This document shows, piece by piece, positions 35,747 to 48,166 of a stretch of DNA of 64,000 nucleotides (positions are counted from its first letter, which is position 1; the number at the start of each line of letters is the position of its first letter). Position numbers and translations under genes: made by a program. The notes under the pieces were generated by a model. That model had not been told where the DNA came from. It was given only the letters and a program-made list of their open reading frames with translations, and did no database searches. Source of the stretch: Adineta steineri (lineage: Eukaryota > Rotifera > Eurotatoria > Adinetida > Adinetidae); the NCBI GenBank assembly GCA_905250115.1, contig CAJNOI010000191.1, positions 47,222 to 111,221 of the forward strand, read 5' to 3'.

Positions 35747-36862
35747 TCATGCGTATAGTGGTGTAACAATACCACCGACACATTTCTCATAATCGCTATT
35801 GTAGCATTTATCCGCACAAACGAGAATAGATGGCCAAAGAGTACAAACAACACCTTGGAGACATTTCTGAAAGATTGAATTGTAACATTTCCCATTACAA
35901 ACAGCATTATCAGTGCTATTGCAGAGAACACCATCAATACAAGTTTGATATAATCTATCATAACATTTTCCATTACACATACCAGGATTAAAACCATTAC
36001 AAAGAACTCCATCAAAGCATCTCTGAGAATAAACATTATTGAAACATTTCCCGGCACAAATACCAGCATTGCTTCCATTGCAAAGAATTTCATTAAAGCA
36101 TTTTTGACTGTTTCTATCATAGCATGTTCCTGCGTATATTCCACTATTAGTTCCATTGCAGATCGTACCATTTAAGCACTATGAAACAATTTGCTATAAC
36201 AGTTTCCTGCACAAGTATCCATATTGAAACCGTTACAGACAGTGCCATTGATACACGTTCGCCCTGGAGTTTTACTAAAACACTTTCCTCCACAAAGAGC
36301 AGCATTCATATTGCTACAAATAATTCCATCGATACATGTTTGATAGGGTTTATTGTAACATTCTCCTCCACAAGTCCCAACATTAGTTCCATTACAAATG
36401 TGATCTTCGATACATGTTTGGATATAGTTGTCGTAGCACTTTCCTGCACAAACAGCGTTATTATAACCATCACAGATAGTACCATTGATACATGTTTGAG
36501 AAGAAGTATTAGTCATACATTTTCCTGCACATATACCAGCATACTGTCCGATGCAAAACATATCACCGAAACACTTTCCATAATCTCTGTTGTAGCATTT
36601 TCCAGCACAGATATCTGCATTACTTCCATTGCATAGTTGATCACCGATACATGTATAAACACGTCGATCATAACATTTACCTTGACAAATAATAACATTT
36701 ACCGTTACAGAGTATTCCGCCGATGCAGCTGTATAGAAGTCGATTGTAACATTTTCCTCCACATTCTACAGAATTTATTGAACCACCATTACAACTTCCA
36801 TTCGCTGGATATGATTGCAGAAAAAAAGTAATAGCAGTAAATATGAGTATCACTATTGACAT
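35747..36862 (-). pseudogene. Secreted cysteine-rich 26-residue-repeat protein, two frameshifts
   Basis: Starts at ATG 36862 with a clear signal peptide (MSIVILIFTAITFFLQSYP, then ANGSC) and ends TGA at 35747. The mature part is about 13 tandem units of 26 residues with four cysteines each, pattern CIxxxxCNGxNxxxCAGKCYxxxxxx. The repeat runs through three frames: the frame changes at about 36700-36715 and again at about 36180-36190, without usable GT..AG sites, so the gene is probably broken (or the assembly has two single-base errors). The spacing of the paired cysteines suggests small disulphide-bonded extracellular modules. Family not recognised. Confidence 0.65.
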
Positions 36863-37763
36863 TGATCAAATTGTGTTTATAATCAGAAGACAAGATTTTT
36901 TTCTAATACGAAATACGGTTGATTAGCATGTGAATATTTATACCAATATAAAACGGAACCAATTGAATAGAATCGTATATATGTACAAAATGTGTCATTA
37001 TATATACATACTTCAATATTAATGTAACAGAAGCGTTTCATCTTTTCTACAAGCACGAGATTAAAACCATACTGTATTTGCGATGCAATGACGTCGTATA
37101 AATACACACTATTTTTTTCTTTCTAAAATAATAATGACGTGTATGTGTATTTTGAATTTATTTATTTGATTAATGACAAGAAGTATATGAAATAAATAAA
37201 GTATATTCTTGAGAGTGAGGGTGTGGGTGTCAATTGTAAAACAGACCAACTTTTATATCCAAAGTGTAAATCAGCCTACTAATCTTAACTTTTGCTTTCG
37301 ACATTTTTACTTTCGGCGTTATTAGAGGGAATCTTGAAGATTTTCCTAACGAACTTGTTATGAAATATTTGAATATGTATATTCTTCATATACACTCTTC
37401 GCCCTCAACAAAACCACGAGGACACTCTTTTGAAACTACAAAGAACGATTGCTATTCGTTAAGATGCAATAAAATTTCAACATTTAACTGCTACGAAGAT
37501 CAGATTAAGAATTGTTTTTATCATGCACACCAACTCTTCAAGGTATTTTATATACGATTCAGCGTATTTCGATCTTTTTCTATAAAATTGTATAAGTTTA
37601 TCAATCAAAACATACAGAACCAATAAATTCGTAAAGGATTTTTTAAAGAACATATAAAAGCCAAAAGACGAACAACAGTTGTGTATAATAAACTTATCGA
37701 ACAATAAAAGTATAAATCATAAACGATTACCTGCACTCACTCACAACAATCGGCCTGCAATAA
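36863..37763. other. Intergenic with an isolated TGTGGG tract
   Basis: Non-coding. At 37208-37230 there is a lone left-type arm, CTTGAGAGTGAGGGTGTGGG then TGT, without an obvious right arm. Small frames here show no domain. Confidence 0.55.
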
Positions 37764-40700
37764 ATGGTAAACCAGCAAGCAAACGGTGAATCCATGTCTT
37801 TTCGTTCATCTAAAGTTTCTCCATCAACGGAAAGTAAAATATGCCGCTGCCATACACATCTCTACTTGATAATATTATATTCTAGGGCAACAACGACAAT
37901 CAAGTCGATTGCATTATGCCGAATCATCGTGGACAAGATGGATACAAATACCGTTGTTTTTATGGGTAACACCTATTCTCTGCTTGGCTAATAAACGTAC
38001 GCTTGTCGACGATGATCTTAATGATCTCTCTATGAAAGATCAATGTTCCATCATATTGAATAGAGTAAATCAGTATAGTTCTAAATGGCCAGGTACATGG
38101 AATGTATTCAATCGAATATTTTTTAAAGATTTTTTGTCAAGTATGCTGTTTGTTTTACCGCTTAGTATATCTCGTATTGCACAGCCATTGCTTGTTCGTC
38201 AGATTATTCTCTACATTAAAGATGAATCAGGATTACCTGCTTATTCTGGTTATCTATATTCTATTGCTCTTTGCATTGCTGTAATTGTGCAAGCAAGTGG
38301 TCAACGCCAGATTATTTTTCGAAATACACGTGTAGGCATGCGAATCTCCAATGCATTATCATCTACTATTTATAAACATTTGTTAACCATAAATACTGCA
38401 GCTCTTCACAAGACTACTGCGGCTCAGACAATTAATTTAGTGGCGAATGATGCTAATAAATTTGCAGAATTAAGTATGTTCATGCATGTTTTATTGACAG
38501 TACCTCTGGAAGCTTTTTCAACGTTTGGTCTTGTTTGGTGGACCATTGGTTTACCGACATTATTCGGCTATGCAGTGCTGCTTTTATTAATACCCATTCA
38601 GTTCATATTCAGTAAAAAATTTGGCCGCTACAGAAAGGCCACAATGGCATGTACAGACAAACGTGTACAAGCAATCAATGAACTTGTCAACGGATGTCAA
38701 ATTATAAAAATGTACAATTGGGAAAAAGCTATGGAGCAACGGGTACTTGAAACACGCCAACAAGAACTTTCGAATGTTCGCAAAGCGAGCAGCTTAAGAG
38801 CTTTCAATGTTGCTATGTCATTTATGTCGATACCTTTGGTTTCTCTTGCTACATTCGGTGGTATGTGGTTAATGGGTCAACGTTTGTCTCCAGAAAATAT
38901 ATTCTCAACACTATCTTTCTTCACAATGGTTCGAGCTCCATTAACCGTTACAATGCCAGGCTCCATTGAAAAACTCAGTGAAGCTCGTGTTTCTGCAAGA
39001 CGAATCGATCAATTTATGCAACTAGATGTATTGATGAATAAATGTGAAAAAGTGAAAAATGAAAATGAGGAGCACGCAATTATAATGGAAAATGCATCAT
39101 TTTCTTGGAAAGATACTCCTTCTCTGTTTTCTCTCAATCTCAAAATTAGAAATGGTAACTTGATTGGAGTGAAAGGTAGCATCGGTGCTGACAAATCAAC
39201 ACTATTAGCTGCTATTCTCGGTGAGATCAATCTTGTTAGTGGAAAATTACAAGTACATGCTCAGTCGATTTCATATGCTCCACAATCCGCATGGATATTT
39301 GCTGATACTCTTCGAGCTAATATTCTACTGGGTAAACCAATTGATGAAGAACGTTACAATAATGTAATAAAAGCATGTTGTCTTGATATTGATCTACAGA
39401 ATTTTGGTGAAGTTGGTGATTTATTGATGATTGGCGACAAAGGAGTTAATTTAAGTGGAGGACAAAAAGCTCGAATATCGCTTGCTCGTGCACTTTATGC
39501 TGATGCTGACCTATATTTACTCGATGATCCACTTGCTGCTGTTGATCCTAAAGTGGCTAAAAGTATTTTTGATCAATGCATCGGCCCATATAGTCTTCTT
39601 CGTGGAAAAACTAGAATATTAGTTACACATCAGACACACTTATTAATTGAAACAGATCAAATGTTTTACTTAGACAATGGGCACATAGAAGAATTACATA
39701 TTGAACAACAAACGACAATCAAACCATCGAACGAAAAATCAGAAGCAGATGTATCTGACACCAAGGAAACCGATTGGAAACTTGACCCTTCCGCAGCTGA
39801 TATGAATTCTATCGTAAAGAATGAGACATCGGTTAGTGGTTCCATCAAGTGGAATATATGGTTAAAATTGTTTACTGCACCTCCATCACGTTGGTTTGGC
39901 TTTTTGCTTATGATTATTTTAATGTTTGGTAATGAAGCTTTGTATGATTTTACAAATCGTTGGCTTGCTGTATGGTCGGGTAAAGATGAAAACGAACAAC
40001 GATCTTCATTTTATGCTTATATCTATCTTGGAGGTGTACTTTGTACATTCATTGTTACTTTAATACGTGCCGCCTATATCATTTATATTATGTTGTGTGG
40101 TTCGACCTATTTTCATAATCAAATGCTCAAAGGTATCTTGTATACATCGTTACGTTTCTTTGAAAAAAATCCAAGTGGACGAATCTTGAATCGAGCAAGT
40201 AAAGATCAACAAGTAGTAGATGAATCATTACCTCTGGCTTTAATTGATACTATGCAATATCTACTACAAACTTTAGGTTCTATTATAATCATTGGAATGG
40301 CCAACCCATGGGTACTTCTAATTCTGATTCCATTAGCTCCCGCAGTTTTGTGGCTTCGTCGATTTTATATGCGTTCGAGTCGTCAACTCAAACGACTAGA
40401 AAGTGTAACACGTAGTCCTATTTATACATTGTTCGCAACGTCATTAGATGGACTCACTAGTATTCGTGCATTTCAAGTTCAAAATGATTTTTTAGAGAAG
40501 TTCATCGAAAGAATTGATGCAAATTCACGAGCTTCCTTCATTCTCTCTGCCACTTCGCATTGGTTTGGTTTACGACTCGATTTTATGGTATCCTTACTCA
40601 CTTTGGCTACTTGTATTCTTTCCGTAGCATTGCGTCATCAAATCACACCATCGATAGCAGCACTTAGTATAAGCTATTGCATTACTTTAACAGGTCTCTT

Positions 40701-41695
40701 TCAGTGGGCTATACGACAATCAGCTGAAGCTGAAAATTTCATGACTAGTGCAGAACGTATTCATGAATATGGTCAACTAATATCAGAAAGTCAAGAGAAC
40801 ACTACTGACAATAATGTTCTCATTCAACCTGACAACGATTGGCCTTCTCGTGGTATTATCGAATTTAAAGATTATACTTTTCGCTATCGACCAGAGCTCG
40901 ATCCTGTACTTAAAAATCTTAATTTACGAATTGAATCCAAGGAAAAAATTGGAATTATTGGTCGAACAGGTATGATTCCTTCATTTTAATAGATATAAGA
41001 ATTATAATAATATCATCCATTGCTGAGATCGTTTTTTATGAACAGTGTTCTCTCCTTAGAATATGGAATGCTGGAATATGCATTAATAGTTATCTTTATT
41101 AGTATCTGCTTTTATTCGTTTAGGTGCCGGAAAGTCATCACTTCTTCAAGCTCTCTTTCGACTTGTCAGTCAATCAGCAGTTAATGGAACTATTCTTATC
41201 GATGGCATCGATATAGGACGTTTGTCACTCGATTATCTTCGTTCTCATATAAGTGTTATTCCACAAGTACCCATACTTTTTTGTGGTACTCTTCGATACA
41301 ATATTGATCCATTCAAACAATTCACAGATGAAGAATGTCTTACAGCACTTGAAGCTGTTCAGCTCAAATCATTGGTGCGCAACCATCCAGATGGATTCCA
41401 TATGTTGGTAGCTGAATCTGGTACAAATTTGAGTGCTGGTGAACGGCAATTGATTTGTGTAGCTCGAGCAATTCTGAAGAGGAGTCACATATTATTAATT
41501 GATGAAGCTACTGCAAATGTAGACTATGCAACCGATAAAATGATTCAGGAAGTCATTGCTGACAAATTTCGTGATCGTACCATATTAACTATTGCACATC
41601 GATTAAACACAATAGTTAATAGTGATCGAATTCTCATGTTACAACAGGGAGAGGTTGCCTATTTTGATGTACCTAGTAATCTTAATCTAATGTAA
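37764..41695 (+). CDS. ABC transporter, subfamily C (MRP4-like), NBD1 Walker A altered
   Basis: Exons 37764-37833, 37886-40969 and 41124-41695, phase-consistent, 1241 residues. Order: short N-terminus with FLWVTPILCLANKR; TMD1; NBD1 with Walker A GSIGADKST, signature LSGGQKARISLARAL, Walker B LYLLDDPLAAVD and HQTH; TMD2 (from about WNIWLKLFTAP); NBD2 with Walker A GRTGAGKSSLL (split by the last intron), signature LSAGERQLICVARAI, Walker B ILLIDEATANVD and the switch His in IAHRLNTI. There is no TMD0, so it belongs with short MRPs such as ABCC4, ATP-driven exporters of organic anions and conjugates at the plasma membrane. In NBD1 the Gly before the P-loop Lys is Asp459 (codon 39190-39192). Confidence 0.92.
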
Positions 41696-42709
41696 TGTGA
41701 TCGTGAAAAAAAATGTTCATATGACAGCGAAATAAAATTGATGATTCTTTTATCTAAGATCTTAAAAGTAGCGAAGATTAAATATTCGACAGAACGTGAA
41801 TACTTTGCAATTGGCGGAAAATATCTTTCACAAATATATTTAAGTAAACGTCGTATATATTTGATAATTTCTTGGATTTTCTATGTGATTGTTTCGTCAA
41901 GAAAAACGAAGACGAAATCCTTCTTGCATAAGTGATTATTCTGAACGCTGTGGATTAGGGTATGGATCTGAATATCTAGCATACATGAAAATCTTATCAA
42001 TACTCAGACGCCCACACACCCTAGATTACAAAATCTTCATTATTTTGTATGAGAGAACAGTAAGTTTTATTTGTTGAAACAAGGTAATGCTTGCATGGTT
42101 TTAGATTTTTATCGCAGTCAGCAAAGTATCTTTTGTCAATGAAAAGATCATTGTTAATGGTATTTAAAAAAAATAATCGTGATTTATTATTACCAGCAAA
42201 AATTATTAACAAAAGAAAATCATATTCCGCCTCGTTTGTTTGACTGTAAATATGCATTGCAAAATCATATTTTAGAATAAATTATTTTTAAAAGAGAAAA
42301 TAACTAAAAGTCATAAAGGAGGAAACATGTTTTCATCAACAAGTAGATGGAAATGCTTTTCTACTTAATTATGGAACAGAAGCTGCAATTTACATTTTCT
42401 TTATCAATTTAAGGAAAAAAAAGGAAACTGATTTTTTTTCATCATTTACTGTAGATAATAGTTAGTCAGTAGGAGGTAAAGCATAAGCTTAACAAAAAAT
42501 AATATTTTTTAATTCTTTACAAACGCTTTTTATCGTTTGTTAAATAGTGCTACACTAGAAAATATCTCTCCTTTTTCTCGTCGCTACTTGTTTTTTTTAC
42601 CCATATATATTTTCTGTTTGTTGCTGTCTAGCATTTGGACAAGTCTCAACGGACATGTATGGCTTATTCTTTTGATGGTCTTTAATGCGATATACGGTAT
42701 TGTATACAG
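41696..42709. other. Intergenic, possibly containing upstream exons of the next gene
   Basis: No supported gene. A hydrophobic frame at about 42537-42700 may be leader exon sequence of the ectodomain gene, but no splice-consistent join was found. A weak TAGGGTATGG/CCCACACACCCTA pair lies at 41957-42023. Confidence 0.4.
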
Positions 42710-45700
42710 GCGACAATGCACTTTTCAATGTAGAAATACGATTTTTACAAAATATGCTGCATGCTGATTTTCGTTCGACCGCTACGCAACAATTTCAACT
42801 ACTGGCTATACTTTGTCAATCAAGTATTCAAGAAACTGAAGATGGTCTTGATTTGTTTTTTCATACTGAAATTATTAGTGGCAAACTAATGAATAAAGAT
42901 TTTCTTTTAGCTGAAGCTCCCTCTCGTATTAGCGCACTCAAGAGGAATGCACTTGATGCATTTGATTATAAACTAATGTTTATTCGTGAGATGATTGCAG
43001 GCAATGTTCTCTTATCATCAACGGCAACTATTTTCCAATTTAACTTTCAGTATTATGCTGGCGGATCCGGACTTACTTGGGGGAGTGCCGCTGGTGATGT
43101 TACTTTTTTTCAATCGGACAAGTCTTCTTGTATTTGTAGGGAACAGTTTACATGTTCTACACCTGCACTATTCTTAGATAATAGTAATAATTCGTCTGCT
43201 TATTTTTATATTATCGATGGATGGTATATTGGATGTCGACCAATTGATTCACTTCTTTCATCAACATTAAAATTTTTTTATAATCAAACAATGATTAATT
43301 CATTGTTACAAGTTTTTAATAATACATCATCAAATTTCACATGTTTAGATGCAAACAAAGAAAGTATATTTGATTTGAATACTACTTTATCAACTATTAT
43401 TAAATCAGGTTTTATTGAAAAATGGATTGAAAATATAAATTATTCATTATATTTTAATTATTGTGCACCAAAATTGTGTTTCTATACGATCAATAAGCGT
43501 TTCAACATTTATTATATTATAACTGCAATTATTAGTGTATACGGTGGTCTTTCTACTGTTCTAAGTCTTATAATTCCAGCTATTGTAAGATCAATAATTC
43601 AACATAATGCAGAAACATCTCGCAGAGATTATTCTCTTAGACGATTGAAACAATTAATTATTACTCGGCTTCGACAACTTATTCCTGCTCTTATTGAAAT
43701 GAATCTTTTCCGTTCATCGACACGTCTTGAGCCTTTAGATATTTATCAACAACGATGGTCAACTCGATTGTACGTTACTTTTTTGTCACTTTCTTTTATC
43801 ATTATAACAATATACACAGCAGCAACAAAAGAAACAGTTCATATAGAGTTAATTGAACCTTCGCTCGATGAAGTCTTAAATCTTCAGCAACAAACTAATT
43901 TATCATCACTTCAATGTCCATGTTCTCAACTTTCTTCATCGTTTAAATATTCAATTGAATTGATTTCTACCTATCACGAAATATGTGACAGCGACTTCGT
44001 ATCGGACAAATGGATTCGTCTAATGCCACCTTCACTTATTTATATTCCCTCCTATTTTGAAGAAAGTGGACCTATTTTTAAACTCCTTCAATCATTTTGT
44101 AAATTAGCCAAGATAACAATAAATAATGCTCTTAATATATTCTATGCAAGACAATTAGTTACTCCAAATCTAATCACCGAAGATCTCTTCAAATCTCTAA
44201 TGATTTCTGAAGGCGAATATTTCAAACATGTTACACCTAATCGTTTTTCTTATCTCTTGGAATTCATACGTCAAACAATGAAAGTTAATCAATTTATCTA
44301 TGCTATATACACAAATTATTATGTATTGATGGAAAATGATACAGGGCATGTGTTAGTTTACATTCATCCTTCTAAAGACTGGTATGATCTTAATAATCAT
44401 ATTGAATGTTCCCTTATCTTAAACCCAGTTTGTATATTAGAAACAACTTTAAATAGCAAGGATATACACGGAGTTGTCCTATTTGTACCTGTATCTGGCT
44501 TCTACACATCTGTATTCTATGTTAATTCCTTACTATTAACACAACTCCAATGTTTGTATAATCAATCATGTGTTAACATTATTTGTGATGAAATTCACAG
44601 CAACCGTAATTTCACAGCATTATCTCAAACAAGTCGCTTTCCAGATAACGTCACCATTGATTTTCTTTCAAAACATTTGTTTGCTGAGTTTTGGATGCAA
44701 AACCCAAATTATATGGGCTATTTTAAACAATGTCAACCTCATTCATGTTCGTACACAACCAATCAACGACGTACTTTCGTTTTACTCATGACAACTGTCA
44801 TTGGTCTATCTTCTACTGTATCTGTTATTCTTCGATTTATATCACCATTTATTATATCTTTTATTCTTAAACGTTGTCGACGAACACAACAAACAAACTC
44901 TTCTGAAGATACTCAACCAGGTAGTAAATATTTTTTTGAAAATCTTTTGACTTGTAAAGCACGAACACATAGATGGACTGTGATTATATCTGCAGGTTTG
45001 ATTGTAAAAAATCCACGAATATTGAACTTTGATAAGGGATAAAAACGAACTTTTTTGATATCTATCTTTTGTTAGCTGACCAGAATGGATTAAAATATCG
45101 ACAATTAATGAAATTAAGCAAGACATACATGTATAAACCAACGAGTTTTTTTTTCAAATTTCCGGTGTTTATATCTATGAATATTAATGGGAGGGTGTAG
45201 GTATGATGATATGCAATTGATGACACTTCTAATCTATCGCTTTCCCTGTATATAAGAGCTTCCAACGAGGTTTTTATTCCTTCGTAACTTTTCAAAGAAC
45301 TCTTGTCGAAAATTTCTTTTATGATGCCAATAATAAGTATACACTTGATTGTAGGTCATTTTTCTATTCGAACATTTATCGTTAATATATGCAGAAAATC
45401 TCATCAAAAAATTATGACACTGAATATGTTCGAGAATGTTCATAAGCCTAATCCGTCTGATGAAGAATTGAATGCTCAACGAAAATGGACACGTGCATAC
45501 ATCGTCGTATTAATCGTAATAATGGCTAGTGTCAGTTATATTACCATGCTGTCTTATCAAACAGTTACAACCATTGTGTACAAACCAACATTAGATGAAT
45601 ATGCAAATCTACCAAAGTCAGCTGATTGTCTTTGCACCAACCTGTCTATTCCTTATCACACTTTCATTAATTTTAATCCACAATTTTACGAAGTATGCAA

Positions 45701-46640
45701 AAGCCATTTTATTAAACTAAATGGTGGATGGATGTCATTACTTTATAAGTCGTATACAGATCAACAAGATAATAAACGAAACCTTCGTACATTTCAAGGT
45801 ATGGCAATATTTCATTTTCAGGCAATACAGGCAATGTGCAGAATGGTTATAATGGCTGTCAACAATGAACTTACACTCTTTCTGAACTCTACTTTAACCA
45901 CTGTTGAAATACTTGAATCAGATTTATTTGAAAAGAAAATAAATACTACTATCAACAGTTTTTGCTTAAATACGATGCGCTCAAATTTTCTTTATTCGTT
46001 ACAATGGATTCGAAATATGTACTCTGGAAATGGTCTAATTTCAGCACTTGCTACAAACTGGTATCCAGTGATTGCATTTGAGGCAACTATTGGAACGATC
46101 TATATGAAAGCTCAAAAATATAATCTATCATCATGTAATTGTGCGACAATGCCAGGTTGTGTGGAACCGATGTCTCTTGAATTGAACTCAGGATCCAACT
46201 GGACAGTGCCAGGAATGATGATTGGTTGTTTACCTCTTGAATCAATGCTTGAGTCAACATTAGAATGTATATATGATCAAGATTGTCTCGATACAATAAC
46301 TGAAACGTTATTGGCTAAGTCGATACGAGCGCTTTCCTCTACTCAAACTCGCTTTAAACCAATTAACACGACAAAACTTATAACAACTGCTAGTGAACTA
46401 TTTATCGAAGATTGGGGTGTTAAATTTTCTTACGAAAAGTATTTTGCTAGTTGTCAACCTAAAACTTGCTCGTATGTATCGTCAGAACGATTCCATATTA
46501 TAACTTCTATGAGTACAATTTTCACCATCTATGGTGGTATCTGTATTTTACTTCGATTTATTATTCCGATTGGATTTAAATTTGCATATAAATGTTTTTC
46601 TCGACGAAATAGACAAGTTACAGCAATGGATACTACTTAA
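42710..46640 (+). CDS. Three-module ectodomain/transmembrane protein of unknown function (5' end unresolved)
   Basis: Exons 42710-44920 (acceptor TGTATACAG) and 45355-46640 (TAA). The 434-nt intron joins G|GT in phase, linking two long frames into one. The protein repeats one module about three times: a membrane anchor (RLYVTFLSLSFIIITIY; RAYIVVLIVIMASVSYI), a Cys-containing ectodomain with the motif CPCS or CLC.NLS...Y followed by ..E(I/V)C.S.F, a central WYIGC or MMIGC motif, and then a closing signature (YFNYCAPKLCFYT, YFKQCQPHSCSYT, YFASCQPKTCSYV) followed by a second membrane segment (ISVYGGLSTVL, IGLSSTVSVIL, FTIYGGICILL). Many NxS/T sites fit an extracellular location. Module 1 lacks its first anchor in the called exons. 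Function not recognised. Confidence 0.7.
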
Positions 46641-48166
46641 TCAAGATTTTTATTCCGATAAAATGCATCAAAAACATTTTCTTCAAAATGAAGACAATAA
46701 CAATAAACCTTTTGTATATTTATTTTCATAGTATTCAATAAATATCTTTGCTTTATTCGAAAAATATGTTTTTTCATTTTTCTATTGAAAGCAGTTTTTG
46801 ATTCGCACAATTATAAGTTCAGCAAAATATACGATCATTTTATTGAGGTTGGATATGAGTGTATGAGACAGAAAGTTTGAATAAATTGATCAATATAGGA
46901 CAAAAATAATTCTCCAAAGCTAGATATAATGACATACGTAATTCAGGTCGATTTAAAAAAATCGAAGACAAGTCGAATTATTGATGATAGACAGATATTA
47001 TCTTGGAGAAATTTCACACCATTGTTTTTTCAGTATATATTAAGAGTTGATTATAAATCTTTAATAATATTCTCTTTTGTTCATGGATAAATGGTTGAAA
47101 CCACTCAGAGTGCAGTTGTCTGCCATTGCTTAACTAACTCACTCTGATCTCGAATCATTCACTACCGATCAACATTCAGTGGTACGTCATTTCTCAGACT
47201 CTACAAAGCTCGTCTTCCTTGATGTTGATTATTGATCAAAAAATTTCAAGAATTAAAAAAATCAAGAAGATAATCTAATAGAATTTTAATGAATTAGATA
47301 ATTTTACCAGTCTATTTCTGCTTCTTTTCTGTCATATGACTTGATCTTTTGTTGGTTTTTTTCTTTTATTTTGTCTTTCAATTTATTCTCATATGGAATA
47401 TTTCAATTTAACTAACTGTTTTTTTTGGTCGTATTACGAACATGTATTTCGAAAACACAAGCATATATGAATGAAACAAATAACGATTCAATGTTGGTAT
47501 ATTTCTTTTTCTTTCTTTACCTTTCTTTGTCAAGAATAGGAGGAAAAACAGATACATCAAGTCAGCATATAAAACCACTTTATATTACACAAATCATGAT
47601 GAGATAAAACAAATCGCTTGTGAAGGTTATTTTGAAGAGAAAAAATATCATATTTATGTTTTTTTTTTCTTTCATTCGTAATTATGTGTGTTTAATCGGT
47701 ATTTATCTCACGTTTTCTTCGATGATCAGATGATATTTTCAAAGTCATTGAAGAAAAGAATATTATCAGGAGAGTATCATTTTTTCGTTTCTTATTTCTA
47801 ACATATTAGTGGTATTTTAATCTATCATGAGTCAATTAGCAACGACAAATTCTACGAAAGTTAAATGATGATATAAAGAATTTATGACTAAAAAGAAAGT
47901 ATTACGTATGATCTTTCTATTATAAGTAGGACTTAGTAAAATTAAGTCAATTTTATAAACATTCATGAGTATGAAGCAATGAGAACTCGCTAAGACCTAC
48001 ACCCTCATCGAAAAAATATCACGAAAATCGTTTGGATTTTTATTTTAAATTAAAATCAAATCGATTTCTTCTATTAGTGAACAACATTTTTATTGTCATT
48101 GAATTATTAAATTTATATTTATAAAAGTAGATTATTCATTTCTTCTAGAGATATATATTCAACAAC
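46641..48166. other. Intergenic; right part is a duplicate of the region upstream of NHL paralogue A
   Basis: No gene seen. From about 47312 onward it matches 24477-25300 in order, with many indels. Confidence 0.5.

Noticed and set aside
45191-45202. TGTGGG-like tract in the intron of the ectodomain gene (GGAGGGTGTAGG)
   Set aside because: Only a short left-type arm with no C-rich partner; too weak to call as an element of the telomere-like family.
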